Counted from the first letter of the stretch, positions 8,014 to 16,883 are shown. The stretch is 64,000 nucleotides of DNA from Fen-1254 sp963769605 (GCA_963769605.1 CAVYML010000004.1:1-64000); one strand, 5' to 3'. Numbers and translations are program-made. Notes: a model not told the origin generated them from the letters alone.

Positions 8014-10090
8014 ATAAAATATATTATTCGACTCTTAATTGTATCGTCTTGGCTATTCAATAGCACAAATCCGTTGAATGCCCAATGGAGCAGACTACTG
8101 GACCATACGGAGGAGGCCCTTTTTGTCTTACCGTCTTCGGCACAAATCTCCTTGCCGGAACTTACGGTGGCGGCATTTTTCTTTCCACGAACAATGGCAC
8201 AAGTTGGACTGCGGTCAATTCGGGTTTAGGGAACCTTAATATAAGTGCATTTGCAGTCTCAGGTACGAATGTTTTTGCCGGGACATATAGTGGTGTATTT
8301 ATTTCAACTAACAGTGGCTCAAGTTGGACAGCAGCCAATGCTGGAATGGCGGATACTGAAGTCTATGCTCTTGCGACATCTGGTGCGAATCTCTTTATCG
8401 GAACTATTGATAGTGGTGCCTATCTCTCCACTAATAACGGTATGACTTGGACTGCGATCAATACAGGATTGTCACGTAGAAATATCATTTCTCTTGCTGT
8501 CTCAGGCACGAATATTTTTGCAGGAACTGACGCTGACGTTTATTTATCAACAAACAATGGTACAAACTGGACTCCGATCGATTCAGGATTGACAATTAAA
8601 GTAGTCAACGTTTTTGCTGTTTCAGATATAAATATCTTTGCAGGAACCGCCAGCGGTGTTTATTTATCAACGAACAATGGTACGAGCTGGAAGGCGATTA
8701 ATTCAGGATTGACGAACAGAAGTGTCAATTCTCTTGTCGTCTCAGGCATGAATATCTTTGCAGGAACTGGCGGTGGTGTTTATTTATCGACTAATAACGG
8801 TACAAACTGGACTGAGGCGATTCAGGATTGTCGAACAGATATATCAGGCCTCTTGTCGTTTCTGGCTCGAATATTTTTGCTGGAACTGGCAACGGTGTTT
8901 ATTTATCGACGAACAACGGCACAAGCTGGAATATGGTCATGACTGGATTCGCAAATACTCAAGTTTGGTCTCTTGCAACATCTGGTGCGAATCTCTTTGC
9001 CGGAACTGTAGGTGGAAATATTTCCCTAACTAACAATGGAGGAACAAGCTGGACAACTGTTGACACAGGATTGACGGCTACTGGCGTTTTGTCTCTTGCA
9101 ATATTTGGCCCGAATATCTTTGCCGGTACTAATGGTAGCGGCGTTTATCGATCAACGAACAATGGCACAAGCTGGACATCTGCCAATTCAGGATTGCCGG
9201 AAAGTACCGATGTCTTATGTTTTGCATTTTCTGGCACGAATCTCTTTTTGGGAAATGAGAGCAGCGTTTTTCTTTCGACTGACAATGGCGCAAGTTGGAA
9301 TACGGTCAATTCAGGATTGCCGAGCAGTAACATCAATGCTCTGGCTGTTTCTGGCACAAACCTCTTTGCCGGGACTTACGACAAAGGCGTTTATCTATCG
9401 ACGAATAATGGCACAAGCTGGAATGCGGTCAATACCGGCTTAAAAAATTCATATTCGAACATTCCTTATATCTTATCTCTTGCCACTTCAGGAATAAATC
9501 TTTTTGTAGGAACTAATAGTGGCATGTTTCTATCAACAGACAACGGTGGAAGCTGGACTCAAGCCGGTTTGGTAGGATCCTATGTTAACACGCTTACCAG
9601 TTCCGGCATAAAACTCTTTGCGGGGACCATTAACAACGGTATTTTTCTTTCGACCAACGACGGCACAAGCTGGATAGCGGTCAATGACGGTTTGATAAAC
9701 ACTAATATTTGGTCTCTTGCCGCTTCCAGTGATAACCTCTTTGCCGGGACTAATGGCTCTGCTGTTTGGAGACGACCGTTGTCAGAGATGATCACTTCAA
9801 TAGAAAGAATATCGAACGGTTTGCCAAAACAGTTTAGTCTTAATCAGAACTATCCCGATCCATTTAACCCGTCGACAACAATTTCATTCACTATTCCAGA
9901 ACGATCTGATGTAACGCTGAAAGTATTTGACATATTGGGAAGAGAAGTTGCCACCATTGTTTCCGGAGAAATGCCGGCGGGCACTTTTTCGCGCCAATGG
10001 AATGCAACAAAGATGGCGAGTGGAATTTATTTCTATCGATTGCAGGCAGGATTGTTTACACAAACGAAACGGCTTGTGCTTTTGAAGTAA
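8014..10090 (+). pseudogene. T9SS-exported double seven-bladed Asp-box beta-propeller, frameshifted
   Basis: Fourteen repeats of about 40 residues (pattern VSGTNIFAGT..GVYLSTNNG followed by TSWTAVNSGL) make two 7-bladed propellers of the sortilin/Ycf48-like Asp-box type. A T9SS sorting domain follows (NYPDPFNPSTTISF, LKVFDILGREVATIV, TKRLVLLK). Three lesions are seen. The signal peptide (KYIIRLLIVSSWLF...NAQW) would start at ATA 8014 behind a good SD. A frameshift near 8085 separates it from blade 1. A second frameshift near 8815 falls inside blade 6. Two open pieces result: 8085-8942 and 8828-10090. A role in surface binding is likely for the intact ancestor. The size is unusual for an integron cassette, though attC-like sequences flank it. 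Confidence 0.75.
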
Positions 10091-10091
10091 T

Positions 10092-10115
10092 GAGGCCATT
10101 CACGGATTGCGGGAG
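10092..10115 (+). repeat. fragment of second-type attC-like repeat
   Basis: GAGGCCATTCACGGATTGCG plus GGAG directly follows the propeller stop. It matches the core of the longer attC-like sites at 3638, 12499 and 15325. No closing GTTAGGC-like box is seen before the next gene; CGCCTATT near 10157 is the nearest candidate. Confidence 0.4.
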
Positions 10116-10181
10116 AAATAGCCAATATTATATATCGCGGCACAAAATATATAACACGCCTATTAAACTGGAGATAATATC

Positions 10182-10514
10182 ATGATTAATAAAACAATGA
10201 AGAAGATTAAAGACAAGATTAAAAAGGGAAGTTCTGTAACAAAGGAAAACAAAGATGAATTATTGAGTCTGCTTTCGGTGCTCGAATCTGAGATCAGCAA
10301 ATTATCAAAAACCGATTCCGAACATGCAGAAAGCATTAACGGCTTCATCGAAAGATCGGCACACGAAGTTACGCGGAAGAAAAGAAATCCGGAGTTACTT
10401 AAACTTTCACTTGCAGGCCTAAAAGAGTCAGCCAAGGGCTTCGAGGCATCTCATCCTGTGTTGGTTGCGAACATGAATAAGATCTCCACTATACTGGAGA
10501 ACATGGGAATATGA
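10182..10514 (+). CDS. DUF4404 family protein
   Basis: The protein has 110 residues. It is helical and charged, with the family ending SLAGLKESAKGFEASHPVLV followed by ANMNKISTILENMGI. DUF4404 proteins are small cytoplasmic helical proteins of unknown role. ATG 10182 has CTGGAG upstream at good spacing. The first 15 residues are lysine-rich. The gene is followed within 11 bp by an attC-like site and is intact. Confidence 0.7.
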   Translation: MINKTMKKIKDKIKKGSSVTKENKDELLSLLSVLESEISKLSKTDSEHAESINGFIERSAHEVTRKKRNPELLKLSLAGLKESAKGFEASHPVLVANMNKISTILENMGI

Positions 10515-10524
10515 GATGAAATAA

Positions 10525-10595
10525 TGCTAACGATAAATGTGCTCCATCGCGCAACCAATGATGGCCAAGCACGGATAAAATCATTAACGTTAGGC
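10525..10595 (+). other. attC-like integron recombination site
   Basis: TGCTAACG opens and CGTTAGGCCG closes about 71 bp, with the core CAATGATGGCCAAGCACGGA then TAAAATCATTAAC. The closing box GTTAGGC at 10589-10595 is perfect. The 5' half has drifted. Confidence 0.75.
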
Positions 10596-10604
10596 CGCCA
10601 TAGC

Positions 10605-11063
10605 TTGATAAGAATTCTATTCTATATATTATTGATCATAGGAATTTCAGAAACTGCATTATCGCAGAAGGTGCTTAATTATTCTTTCTTTGATACTTCA
10701 GAGAAACAGATGTATCACTCAATATCGCTTAATAAAGATCTTAAAAGGTATTGTGGCATTAGGGACAGTAATGCGACCATTATTTTATTGAAGACATCGT
10801 CACTAACTGACAAGGATTTTGTTTATCAATTCAAGACATTGGACTCATTAGAATCTGAGCAATTAGGATTATTGATCGTTGTTTCTTGCGTCTCAAATAA
10901 ATATAAAGATGGTTATCACACCAATATAGAAACAGCAAAAGAGATAGAAAAGCAAATTAACGGCTACAAACTTATTATCTTAAACTCTAAAAGTATGGTA
11001 ATATATCAAAGCAAAAATGTTCTTTCTAAAAAGAGATTAGAGAATATTCTTAGCAGGAAATAG
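10605..11063 (+). CDS. small secreted protein of unknown function
   Basis: The protein has 152 residues. A signal peptide (LIRILFYILLIIGISETALS) suggests export. The start is best placed at TTG 10605, because the open frame further upstream only translates the attC-like site. The mature part has alternating strands and helices (NATIILLKTSSLTDKDF, LGLLIVVSC, YKLIILNSKSMVIYQSKN). It is loosely reminiscent of DUF4174-like thioredoxin-fold proteins, but no catalytic CxxC is present. I do not assign a family. It occupies a clean cassette position between two attC-like sites. Confidence 0.55.
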   Translation: MIRILFYILLIIGISETALSQKVLNYSFFDTSEKQMYHSISLNKDLKRYCGIRDSNATIILLKTSSLTDKDFVYQFKTLDSLESEQLGLLIVVSCVSNKYKDGYHTNIETAKEIEKQINGYKLIILNSKSMVIYQSKNVLSKKRLENILSRK

Positions 11064-11184
11064 ACATATGGCGGCCTCCTGAGTCACTTCCTTACATCGT
11101 AGGAGCGTGAGGGAGTAATTGAAAGCCAAGATCATCGGCATCGTTCACTTGGCAAGCACGGATGAAATCATTAACGGTAAGCCG
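11064..11184 (+). other. hybrid attC-like site
   Basis: The left half (GGCGGCCTCCTGAGTCACTT, TCGTAGGAGCG, AATTGAAAGC) belongs to the second, longer type. The right half (GGCAAGCACGGATGAAATCA, TTAACGGTAAGCCGC) belongs to the first type. The closing box is eroded (GGTAAGC). It looks like a recombinant between the two lineages. Confidence 0.5.
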
Positions 11185-11207
11185 CAACTCAATAACTTGG
11201 AGTTAAA

Positions 11208-11474
11208 ATGGGCATTCTAAATTGGTTCGAGAAAAAATTATTTCTTTGTGATATTATTCAGGACTACGGTGATATTCAGACAAAGACGTCAGGTATTACC
11301 AAAATCCATACTTCAGTTTTACCTTGTAAAAAGAACGATAAGGTTCAATTAGTGTTTCGTAATATAGGAACTGCTCCATTAGGTGCAAGTGTGAATTACA
11401 CTCCGATAGATATTACTCCGTCTAGTCTATCTCGGTTGGATGAAATTATTAGAGATGTTCATCAACGAGTATAA
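11208..11474 (+). CDS. short hypothetical cassette protein
   Basis: The protein has 88 residues. It begins MGILNWFEKKLFLCDIIQDY and ends LSRLDEIIRDVHQRV. No signal peptide or known motif is visible. The middle has beta-prone stretches (VQLVFRNIGTAPLG). The start ATG has TTGGAG upstream at 7 bases. The gene fits the space between two attC-like sites, which supports it being real despite its size. Function unknown. Confidence 0.55.
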   Translation: MGILNWFEKKLFLCDIIQDYGDIQTKTSGITKIHTSVLPCKKNDKVQLVFRNIGTAPLGASVNYTPIDITPSSLSRLDEIIRDVHQRV

Positions 11475-11481
11475 ATGTTGC

Positions 11482-11558
11482 GCCCTAACCATTTCAAAAA
11501 GGAACGAGTCAAGCAATCAATGATGGCCAAACACGGGGAAAATGATTATCGTTAAGTG
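11482..11558 (+). other. attC-like integron recombination site (well preserved)
   Basis: GCCCTAACCATTTCAAAAAG opens the site, CAATCAATGATGGCCAAACA is the core, and CGTTAAGTGGC closes it. The total is about 77 bp, with complementary ends. It lies 8 bp after the stop of the upstream gene. Confidence 0.7.
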
Positions 11559-11594
11559 GCATTGGAACATATCAAAAGATTTTAAAGAACCACT

Positions 11595-12458
11595 ATGATA
11601 TCAGATTATTCAAAGAAAAGAATTAATTTTATTTCTTTATTCATTCTTGTATTTCCTTTTTGGGTGATTGCTCAGGAACAATCCTGCAAAATAATCGGCA
11701 GTGTTATGGACTCTTTAACCAAGCAACCTTTGCCTGGCTCAAATGTTGTTTTCAAGGACTTGCATGCTGGAGTTTCTACCGATAACGAAGGTTCTTACAA
11801 AATATTAAATGTTCCGGTTGGCAGTCATGTTATGCTTGTATCCATGATAGCCTATAAACTTATTTCCGATACGATCAATGTGTCTGCCACTGACTCGGTA
11901 ATTAAAAAGAATTTCTATCTTAAAATTAATCGGCCAGATTTAGTATCAACACCAATGATTGAACAATATCAAGATCAGCTTCTAAGTTATTCAAAAAACA
12001 ATAATCTCCTGACAATTCATCTCGATGCTATAAATTCGAACGGGAGATCAGTCATAGTGCGTTCAACATTTACTAATAACTCGCCTTTAACTGTGTATGT
12101 CATCCAAGAACGTGAGTGTTTTCGTGTCGTCCAACCAATTGTCCGAAATGAAAATGGTGATTCCATAAGACAGAATTGCGTTTCGATGGAATGTGATGTA
12201 ATGCCATATAGTCTAATCAATAAATCTGATCTAATCGAGATTAAATCTAAACAATCAGTCCAATATCCTCCGACAAATTTGTGCTTCATGGACTTCAATC
12301 ACTATCCGAAAGGTCAGTATCAAGTAAAAATAATGTATAGGTTTCTTGGACCGACGGAAATTGGAGGGTCCTTTCAAAAACCGGAAGACGATGCGATTTA
12401 TAATGCACTTAGAGGGACTTTTTACTCAGAAAATGCACTCTATTTTATGAACAATTAA
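11595..12458 (+). CDS. secreted protein with carboxypeptidase-regulatory-like domain
   Basis: The protein has 287 residues. A signal peptide (residues about 9-27, ending VIAQ) precedes a CarboxypepD_reg-like beta-sandwich (IIGSVMDSLTKQPLPGSNVV, STDNEGSYKILNVPVGSHVM). This domain is common at the N terminus of TonB receptors and on Bacteroidota surface proteins. The remaining 190 residues (about 100-287) are beta-rich, contain several cysteines, and match nothing I recognise. No T9SS sorting domain or lipobox is present, so the periplasm is most likely. ATG 11595 is taken as start. The gene is flanked by attC-like sites on both sides. Confidence 0.7.
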   Translation: MISDYSKKRINFISLFILVFPFWVIAQEQSCKIIGSVMDSLTKQPLPGSNVVFKDLHAGVSTDNEGSYKILNVPVGSHVMLVSMIAYKLISDTINVSATDSVIKKNFYLKINRPDLVSTPMIEQYQDQLLSYSKNNNLLTIHLDAINSNGRSVIVRSTFTNNSPLTVYVIQERECFRVVQPIVRNENGDSIRQNCVSMECDVMPYSLINKSDLIEIKSKQSVQYPPTNLCFMDFNHYPKGQYQVKIMYRFLGPTEIGGSFQKPEDDAIYNALRGTFYSENALYFMNN

Positions 12459-12567
12459 GGCTAATAATGACTATTCAGCTTCAAATCTTTTCATCGCCGA
12501 GGCCATTCGCGGATTGCGGGAGGGGCGATCTCATTGTAGGAATAATCAAATATAGAATCCGTTAGGC
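12459..12567 (+). other. attC-like site, second structural type (good closing box)
   Basis: GGCTAATAATGAC opens the site. GAGGCCATTCGCGGATTGCG (from 12499), GGAGGGGCGATC and TAGGAATAATC follow, and the end is CCGTTAGGCGTT with a perfect GTTAGGC at 12561-12567. Confidence 0.65.
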
Positions 12568-12799
12568 GTTATTCTTTTCCACGAGAAAGGTTAGAGATGG
12601 TCGAGTTAGTATAGAGAAATAAGGCTGATATTTTACTCTCATTGCATACAAACGGTAGGCTGTTGATTCTTCCTAACATTTGGGATCCTATCGGAGCTCG
12701 AATTCTTGCGGCCAAAGGATATCCAGCGATTGCAACAGCAAGTGCAGCCGACTCAGCATCTCTTGGCTATGAAGATGGTGAAAAGATCAAGCTTTCAAC

Positions 12800-12956
12800 A
12801 CTTATTTACATCATTTCACGAATTGCCCATAGTGTTGATACACCTGTTACTGCTGATATTGAAACTGGTTATGCACAAACCATTTCACAGTTAGAGGAAA
12901 CCAAACAACAAGTAACTGAATCAGGCGTTGTCGGTATTAATATTGAGGATAGTCTT
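12800..12956 (+). repeat. left copy of a 157-bp target-site duplication
   Basis: From ACTTATTTACATC to GAGGATAGTCTT this stretch of PEP-mutase coding sequence recurs at 14607-14763, apparently without a mismatch. The two copies flank the IS at 12957-14604. Confidence 0.9.
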
Positions 12957-14604
12957 CCTGACTTGTCCAAATTAGTATGACAAGCGTGTGAGGGGAAATA
13001 ATACGGCCAAATCAAAGCAACAGAGCCATTTTTATCAAGAGTTGTTTGACATCATCGATGAGTATAGAGCGTAGAGTAAATTCTTCGCCTGTGAGGGTAT
13101 TAACCATTATAGCATCTGTAACGCCTTTCAATAATTTTACAATAGACTTGGTCGATCTTCCCGTTTTTAACTCCATATATTTACAAATTGCTAATGCCAT
13201 GAAGCAAATGAGAATATGAGCTTTAATAGTCTTTTGTTTAAAGTGGTAGATGGGACGCATTTGCAAATCACTTTTTGCAATGCGAAATGCCTGCTCTACA
13301 TGCCAGAGATTATGATAATGCTCAATGACAATGTTATCACTGACTTCCGACTTCGGCAGATTTGTGTAATAGCCTTTGATGCCAAGTAGTAGTTTGGTCT
13401 TCTCTATTAATGCAGTATGAAGTGTATATGTTTGATCTTTGGAGGTAATGAATTTTACTTTTTTGATGCTACCTGGATTATCGAGAAGCTCCTGAGCTTT
13501 AATAATTTGTTTTTCCAGCTCTCGTTTATCTTTTGCAAATCGTTTTGCAGAAAATTCACAGATCAAATCACCAAGCTCCGTTGCCATACGCATTGTTGCG
13601 CCATCGCGTTGATAAAGTTGAGCGCTGATCTCCGCAATACGCTTGAGTGGCAAATTTGCTATTCTGGCTCCGACAATGTACTGAAGATGAGCAGAGGCAA
13701 GTGCGGTAATATTTTTATCACTTATCATAGCAGCGTCAGCAACCACAGTGAAATTTTCAACCTTGTGTTTGTGCTTAAATTCCACAATAACAGGAATTAA
13801 CGTGTGTCCTTCAAATTTATTGCCTTCAAATATTTGATACCCTACTGGAAAACCATCAATAGTCACTAAAAGTCCAAGGACTATTTGCGGTTGATTGAAT
13901 TTGTTATCTTTGGAGAATCCGCATTGGCGTAAATCATCTGATTCAAAACTCTCAAAGTATAAAGTAGTTACATCATAAAAGATGAGGGAAAAGGTAAAAG
14001 CAAATTCTTTTTCAGCAACCGCCAGTACTTTAGATTCTACTGTATCTTTCACACCCAGAAACCTTGGAATTTGCCGATAGAGTTCCTGACGTTTATGTTC
14101 TATTCCCATGAACTCTTTGAGAAATTCTATTGACTGTGTCTTTGAACCTGGCTCAATAATGCGTGCAATAACTAAATCTACCAAGAGCTTGTTTCGCAAC
14201 CGATGAAATTTAAATAGTTTGCACAGTTGATAAAGACTTTCGTAGATCAAACCATAGCGAAATCCAACATACTGACATTGCTTGAGTTGTAGTGTAGGTG
14301 AAACTGATTCGTTGGAGAATAATGATTGTTGTTTGGTCGTCTTCTCAATCCAGAGAGTAGCTGTTTCTTTTAAGGCTTTTAAATCTTTCTTATCATGTGT
14401 ACTACCCAGATGTTTGATGATGATCATCTTCCGGTTTTGATACCGAATAATTTGCACTGCTGTGCCGCCGGAACCAGTTTTTGTCGTACGGATATGAAAC
14501 ATGTTCTAACGAAGTCCTTAGTATGACACCATATGTTAAATTTACGCGTTTCAAACTAATTTCGCATGTTTTTATCTTAACTATCCGTCTGTGTACAAGT
14601 CGGG
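12957..14604 (-). mobile_element. IS1634-type insertion sequence with very long target duplication
   Basis: The left end reads CCTGACTTGTCCA. The right end, on the other strand, reads CCCGACTTGTACA, giving short imperfect terminal inverted repeats. Between them lies one intact transposase on the - strand. A 157-bp direct repeat flanks the element. IS1634 of Mycoplasma mycoides was described as making long, variable direct repeats, so this trait agrees with the family. Two extra bases (AT, 14605-14606) lie between the right end and the repeat. Perfect flanks indicate recent insertion. Confidence 0.85.
13012..14502 (-). CDS. IS1634-family DDE transposase
   Basis: The protein has 496 residues. 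An N-terminal MFHIRTTKTGSGGTAVQIIR segment and a helical domain lead to the catalytic core. The core has D in LIFYDVTTLYFES, D in FTVVADAAMIS, and E/K in the IS4-type motif YHNLWHVEQAFRIAKSDLQM. A C-terminal HILICFMALAICKYMEL helix follows. These are signatures of the IS1634 branch of the IS4 superfamily. The frame is intact, so transposition may still be possible. It lies antisense to the cassette genes. Confidence 0.92.
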   Translation of the reverse strand: MFHIRTTKTGSGGTAVQIIRYQNRKMIIIKHLGSTHDKKDLKALKETATLWIEKTTKQQSLFSNESVSPTLQLKQCQYVGFRYGLIYESLYQLCKLFKFHRLRNKLLVDLVIARIIEPGSKTQSIEFLKEFMGIEHKRQELYRQIPRFLGVKDTVESKVLAVAEKEFAFTFSLIFYDVTTLYFESFESDDLRQCGFSKDNKFNQPQIVLGLLVTIDGFPVGYQIFEGNKFEGHTLIPVIVEFKHKHKVENFTVVADAAMISDKNITALASAHLQYIVGARIANLPLKRIAEISAQLYQRDGATMRMATELGDLICEFSAKRFAKDKRELEKQIIKAQELLDNPGSIKKVKFITSKDQTYTLHTALIEKTKLLLGIKGYYTNLPKSEVSDNIVIEHYHNLWHVEQAFRIAKSDLQMRPIYHFKQKTIKAHILICFMALAICKYMELKTGRSTKSIVKLLKGVTDAIMVNTLTGEEFTLRSILIDDVKQLLIKMALLL

Positions 14605-14606
14605 AT

Positions 14607-14763
14607 ACTTATTTACATCATTTCACGAATTGCCCATAGTGTTGATACACCTGTTACTGCTGATATTGAAACTGGTTATGCACAAACCATTTCACAGTTA
14701 GAGGAAACCAAACAACAAGTAACTGAATCAGGCGTTGTCGGTATTAATATTGAGGATAGTCTT
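14607..14763 (+). repeat. right copy of the 157-bp target-site duplication
   Basis: This is the direct repeat of 12800-12956. The PEP-mutase reading frame resumes at its right edge (14764), which fixes the ancestral junction. Confidence 0.9.
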
Positions 14764-15264
14764 GAAGAGGGTGGCGCTCTTCGATCAATAGATGAGCAAT
14801 GTGAACGAATCGAAAAAATTAGAGATGTCTCCACTCATCTAGGGTTACATTTGGTGATCAATGCAAGGGTCGATAGTTTTGTATCGGACTTTTTTATAAC
14901 CAAGAAGTCTAAAATGGAAAAGGCTATCGTGAGGGCAAAGGCTTATTCAGAGGCTGGAGCAGATTGTATTTACCCTATGGGCCCGGGAGATATTGAAACA
15001 CTGAATGAGTTGCGAGATCGTATAAATGCTCCGATAAATATTCTCGCTACATCCAATGCAACACCACTTTCTATCCTCCAGGAAATCGGTATCAATCGAG
15101 TTAGCTTTGGCCCATTTATCTTTAGATCGTGTTTGAAGAAGTTTGAAAACATTGTTGATGCTTTGCACAATTTTAAAGGTTATGAGTGTTTCGGCGAGAA
15201 TATGTTGTCTCGAACTGAAACAAACAATTATCTCATTCATTATCCGGAAGAGAATAACGCGTCC

Positions 15265-15390
15265 TAATTAACAAATGTATGAAGAAGCGAGAACAATAGG
15301 ATTAGCTGGAATCAGGAAAAAGCCGAGTTCAGCGGTTTGCGGGAGTGCCGATCTCATTGGAGGAATAATCCAATATGGAAATCGTTAGGC
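15265..15390 (+). other. attC-like site, second structural type (good closing box)
   Basis: CGTCCTAATTAAC opens the site. GAACAATAGGATTAGCTGGA, GAGTTCAGCGGTTTGCGGGA (from 15325), GTGCCGATCTCATTGGAGGA and ATAATCC follow. CGTTAGGCCC closes it, with GTTAGGC at 15384-15390. Confidence 0.65.
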
Positions 15391-15400
15391 CCATTTAGAT

Positions 15401-15865
15401 ATGAAAACATTAATATATGCTCTAATAGTAATATGTTTATTATCTTGTAAAAGAGTAACAACGGATAATAAAAAAATATCTATCGGCAATACCAGCTCTA
15501 TTTCTTTCAGAATTGCAGATTCTACAGCATCCTATTATTTAATCGATAGTCTTTTTGCGCAATCTTTAGAAATTAAATATTATAAGAATGATACTATCAT
15601 ATTCAAGTTTGACCAAATGAATAACAACAATGACTCTAGTATCTCTATTTCCGGAATAGCAGTTTATGAGTCGAATCAATATGATTCTTTTGAAGTAGAA
15701 GGAGATCGTTCAGAAAAATGTTTTGATAGTAGACAATATGTTAATCTTGATCTTGACTCAGGGTGCTTGCTTTATCTGCAAATTGAGTTATATAAGCGAG
15801 ATAGGTTTAATATTGAGTTTGGAAATTGTGGTGCCATTAACCGTGGAATGTTACGAAAGAAATAA
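15401..15865 (+). CDS. hypothetical lipoprotein
   Basis: The protein has 154 residues. A short signal peptide ends in the lipobox LLSC (residue about 16), so the mature protein should be lipid-anchored. The rest is polar and beta-prone (SSISFRIADSTASYYLIDSL, DSSISISGIAVYESNQYDSF) with three later cysteines (residues about 106, 118, 140). No known domain is recognised. ATG 15401 lies 11 bp after a GTTAGGC box, a typical cassette spacing. Its TAA is immediately followed by the ATG of the next open frame. Confidence 0.6.
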   Translation: MKTLIYALIVICLLSCKRVTTDNKKISIGNTSSISFRIADSTASYYLIDSLFAQSLEIKYYKNDTIIFKFDQMNNNNDSSISISGIAVYESNQYDSFEVEGDRSEKCFDSRQYVNLDLDSGCLLYLQIELYKRDRFNIEFGNCGAINRGMLRKK

Positions 15866-16672
15866 ATGGCGCCTAACCATTTTAAAGGAAAGTGGCAACC
15901 GATCAATGATGGCCAAGCACGGAAAAAATCATTAACGTTATATGAAACACTTGTTGCAGAAATACGTGGTTCACTTGCTTCCATGCCCAAGAACAATGCT
16001 CCATCCTTTCGTCTGGTCCGACGCGAGTGGTCTAAACGACTTAAGCATTCACCTGCTGCCTCTGTTATTGCACTTGCGAAACAGTTGGTGCCGCTTGGGT
16101 TCTGGGAACGTATCTTCGCTTACGAAATCATTGTTAATCACCAGCCTGCCCTCCATGTACTGAGTCAAAAAGATGTTGCCTCACTCGGTCAAGGAATCCA
16201 AAGCTGGGGAGAAGTCGATTGCTTCTCTTGTTACATTGCTGGCCCTGCTTGGCGTCAACGAAATATCTCAGATCAACTGATCAAGTCTTGGGCTCAATCT
16301 CCTAATCATTGGTGGAGACGAGCTGCCTTAGTAAGCACAGTTCCACTCAACAATCGTGCTCGCGGTGGTCAAGGAGATGTGGATCGCACACTCAGAATCT
16401 GTCGGATGCTCATCCGCGACCGTGATGATATGGTTGTCAAAGCACTTTCCTGGGCACTTAGAGAATTGTGCAAGCGGAATCCGCTGCCTGTCAGCTCATT
16501 TTTGGAACAATACAATGAACATCTTGCACCACGTGTCAAACGAGAGGTAACCAACAAGTTGAGGACGGGACTTAAAAATACTTGTCGTATTTCTAGCTCC
16601 AAGTCGGTGCGGCCTAACCATTTTAAAAAAGAAAAAGTTAAGCGATCTCCAATGATGGCCAAGCACGGATAA
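15866..16672 (+). CDS. AlkD-like DNA alkylation repair protein
   Basis: The protein has 268 residues as drawn. The core (about residues 28-245) has the HEAT-like helices of DNA alkylation repair enzymes: FRLVRREWSKRLK, VPLGFWERIFAYEIIVNH, DCFSCYIAGPAWRQR, NHWWRRAALVSTVPLN, RMLIRDRDDMVVKALSWALR and RVKREVTNKLRTGLKN. Members excise alkylated bases. The start is unclear. ATG 15866 abuts the previous stop and makes the first 24 residues a translation of the attC-like site. No other ATG occurs in frame until residue 39. The C terminus likewise reads into the next attC-like site before TAA 16670-16672. Translational coupling to the upstream lipoprotein is possible. Confidence 0.75.
   Translation: MAPNHFKGKWQPINDGQARKKSLTLYETLVAEIRGSLASMPKNNAPSFRLVRREWSKRLKHSPAASVIALAKQLVPLGFWERIFAYEIIVNHQPALHVLSQKDVASLGQGIQSWGEVDCFSCYIAGPAWRQRNISDQLIKSWAQSPNHWWRRAALVSTVPLNNRARGGQGDVDRTLRICRMLIRDRDDMVVKALSWALRELCKRNPLPVSSFLEQYNEHLAPRVKREVTNKLRTGLKNTCRISSSKSVRPNHFKKEKVKRSPMMAKHG
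15871..15943 (+). other. attC-like integron recombination site (well preserved)
   Basis: GCCTAACCATTTTAAAGGAA opens the site, GATCAATGATGGCCAAGCAC is the core, and ACGTTATATG closes it. The opening box is perfect; the closing box is GTTATAT. The site is open in the frame of the AlkD-like gene. Confidence 0.75.
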
Positions 16673-16689
16673 AATCATTAACGCTAGGC
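16612..16689 (+). other. attC-like integron recombination site (well preserved)
   Basis: GCCTAACCATTTTAAAAAAG opens the site, CCAATGATGGCCAAGCACGG is the core, and CGCTAGGCAGC closes it. Length 78 bp. It contains the stop codon of the AlkD-like frame. It is the last well-formed site of the array. Confidence 0.8.
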
Positions 16690-16883
16690 AGCGAAAAATA
16701 AGGTGTAAATATTCCAATGGTCTCAAAAAAGTGATTGCTAGTTATTGATGTTCAACTTGGAATGTTCAATTTAAGTCGACAGTTGTATAAGAGTAAATAC
16801 TTGCTTAGGAATATTCGGAATCTGATTGCTTTCAGCGTTTCAATCATTTATTTTGGTACCCATAACATTGAAGGAGCATAGCA

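Larger units (their letters stand above)
12597..15267 (+). pseudogene. PEP-mutase/isocitrate-lyase-like enzyme, interrupted by an IS and a nonsense codon
   Basis: The ancestral protein reads from ATG 12597 as MVELV, TAG (12612-12614), RNKADILLSLHTNGRLLILP and NIWDPIGARILAAKGYPAIA, up to IEDS. It continues after the insertion at 14764 as EEGGALRSIDEQCERIEKIR...VINARVDSF...EAGADCIYPMGP...INILATSN...GINRVSFGP and ends at TAA 15267. This is the PEP_mutase family of the isocitrate-lyase superfamily (TIM barrel), including the ADIETGYA metal-site strand. The N-terminal TAG sits where CAG would give a normal sequence. Both lesions destroy the gene. The ORF pieces at 12642-12980 and 14851-15267 are its remains. 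Confidence 0.8.
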
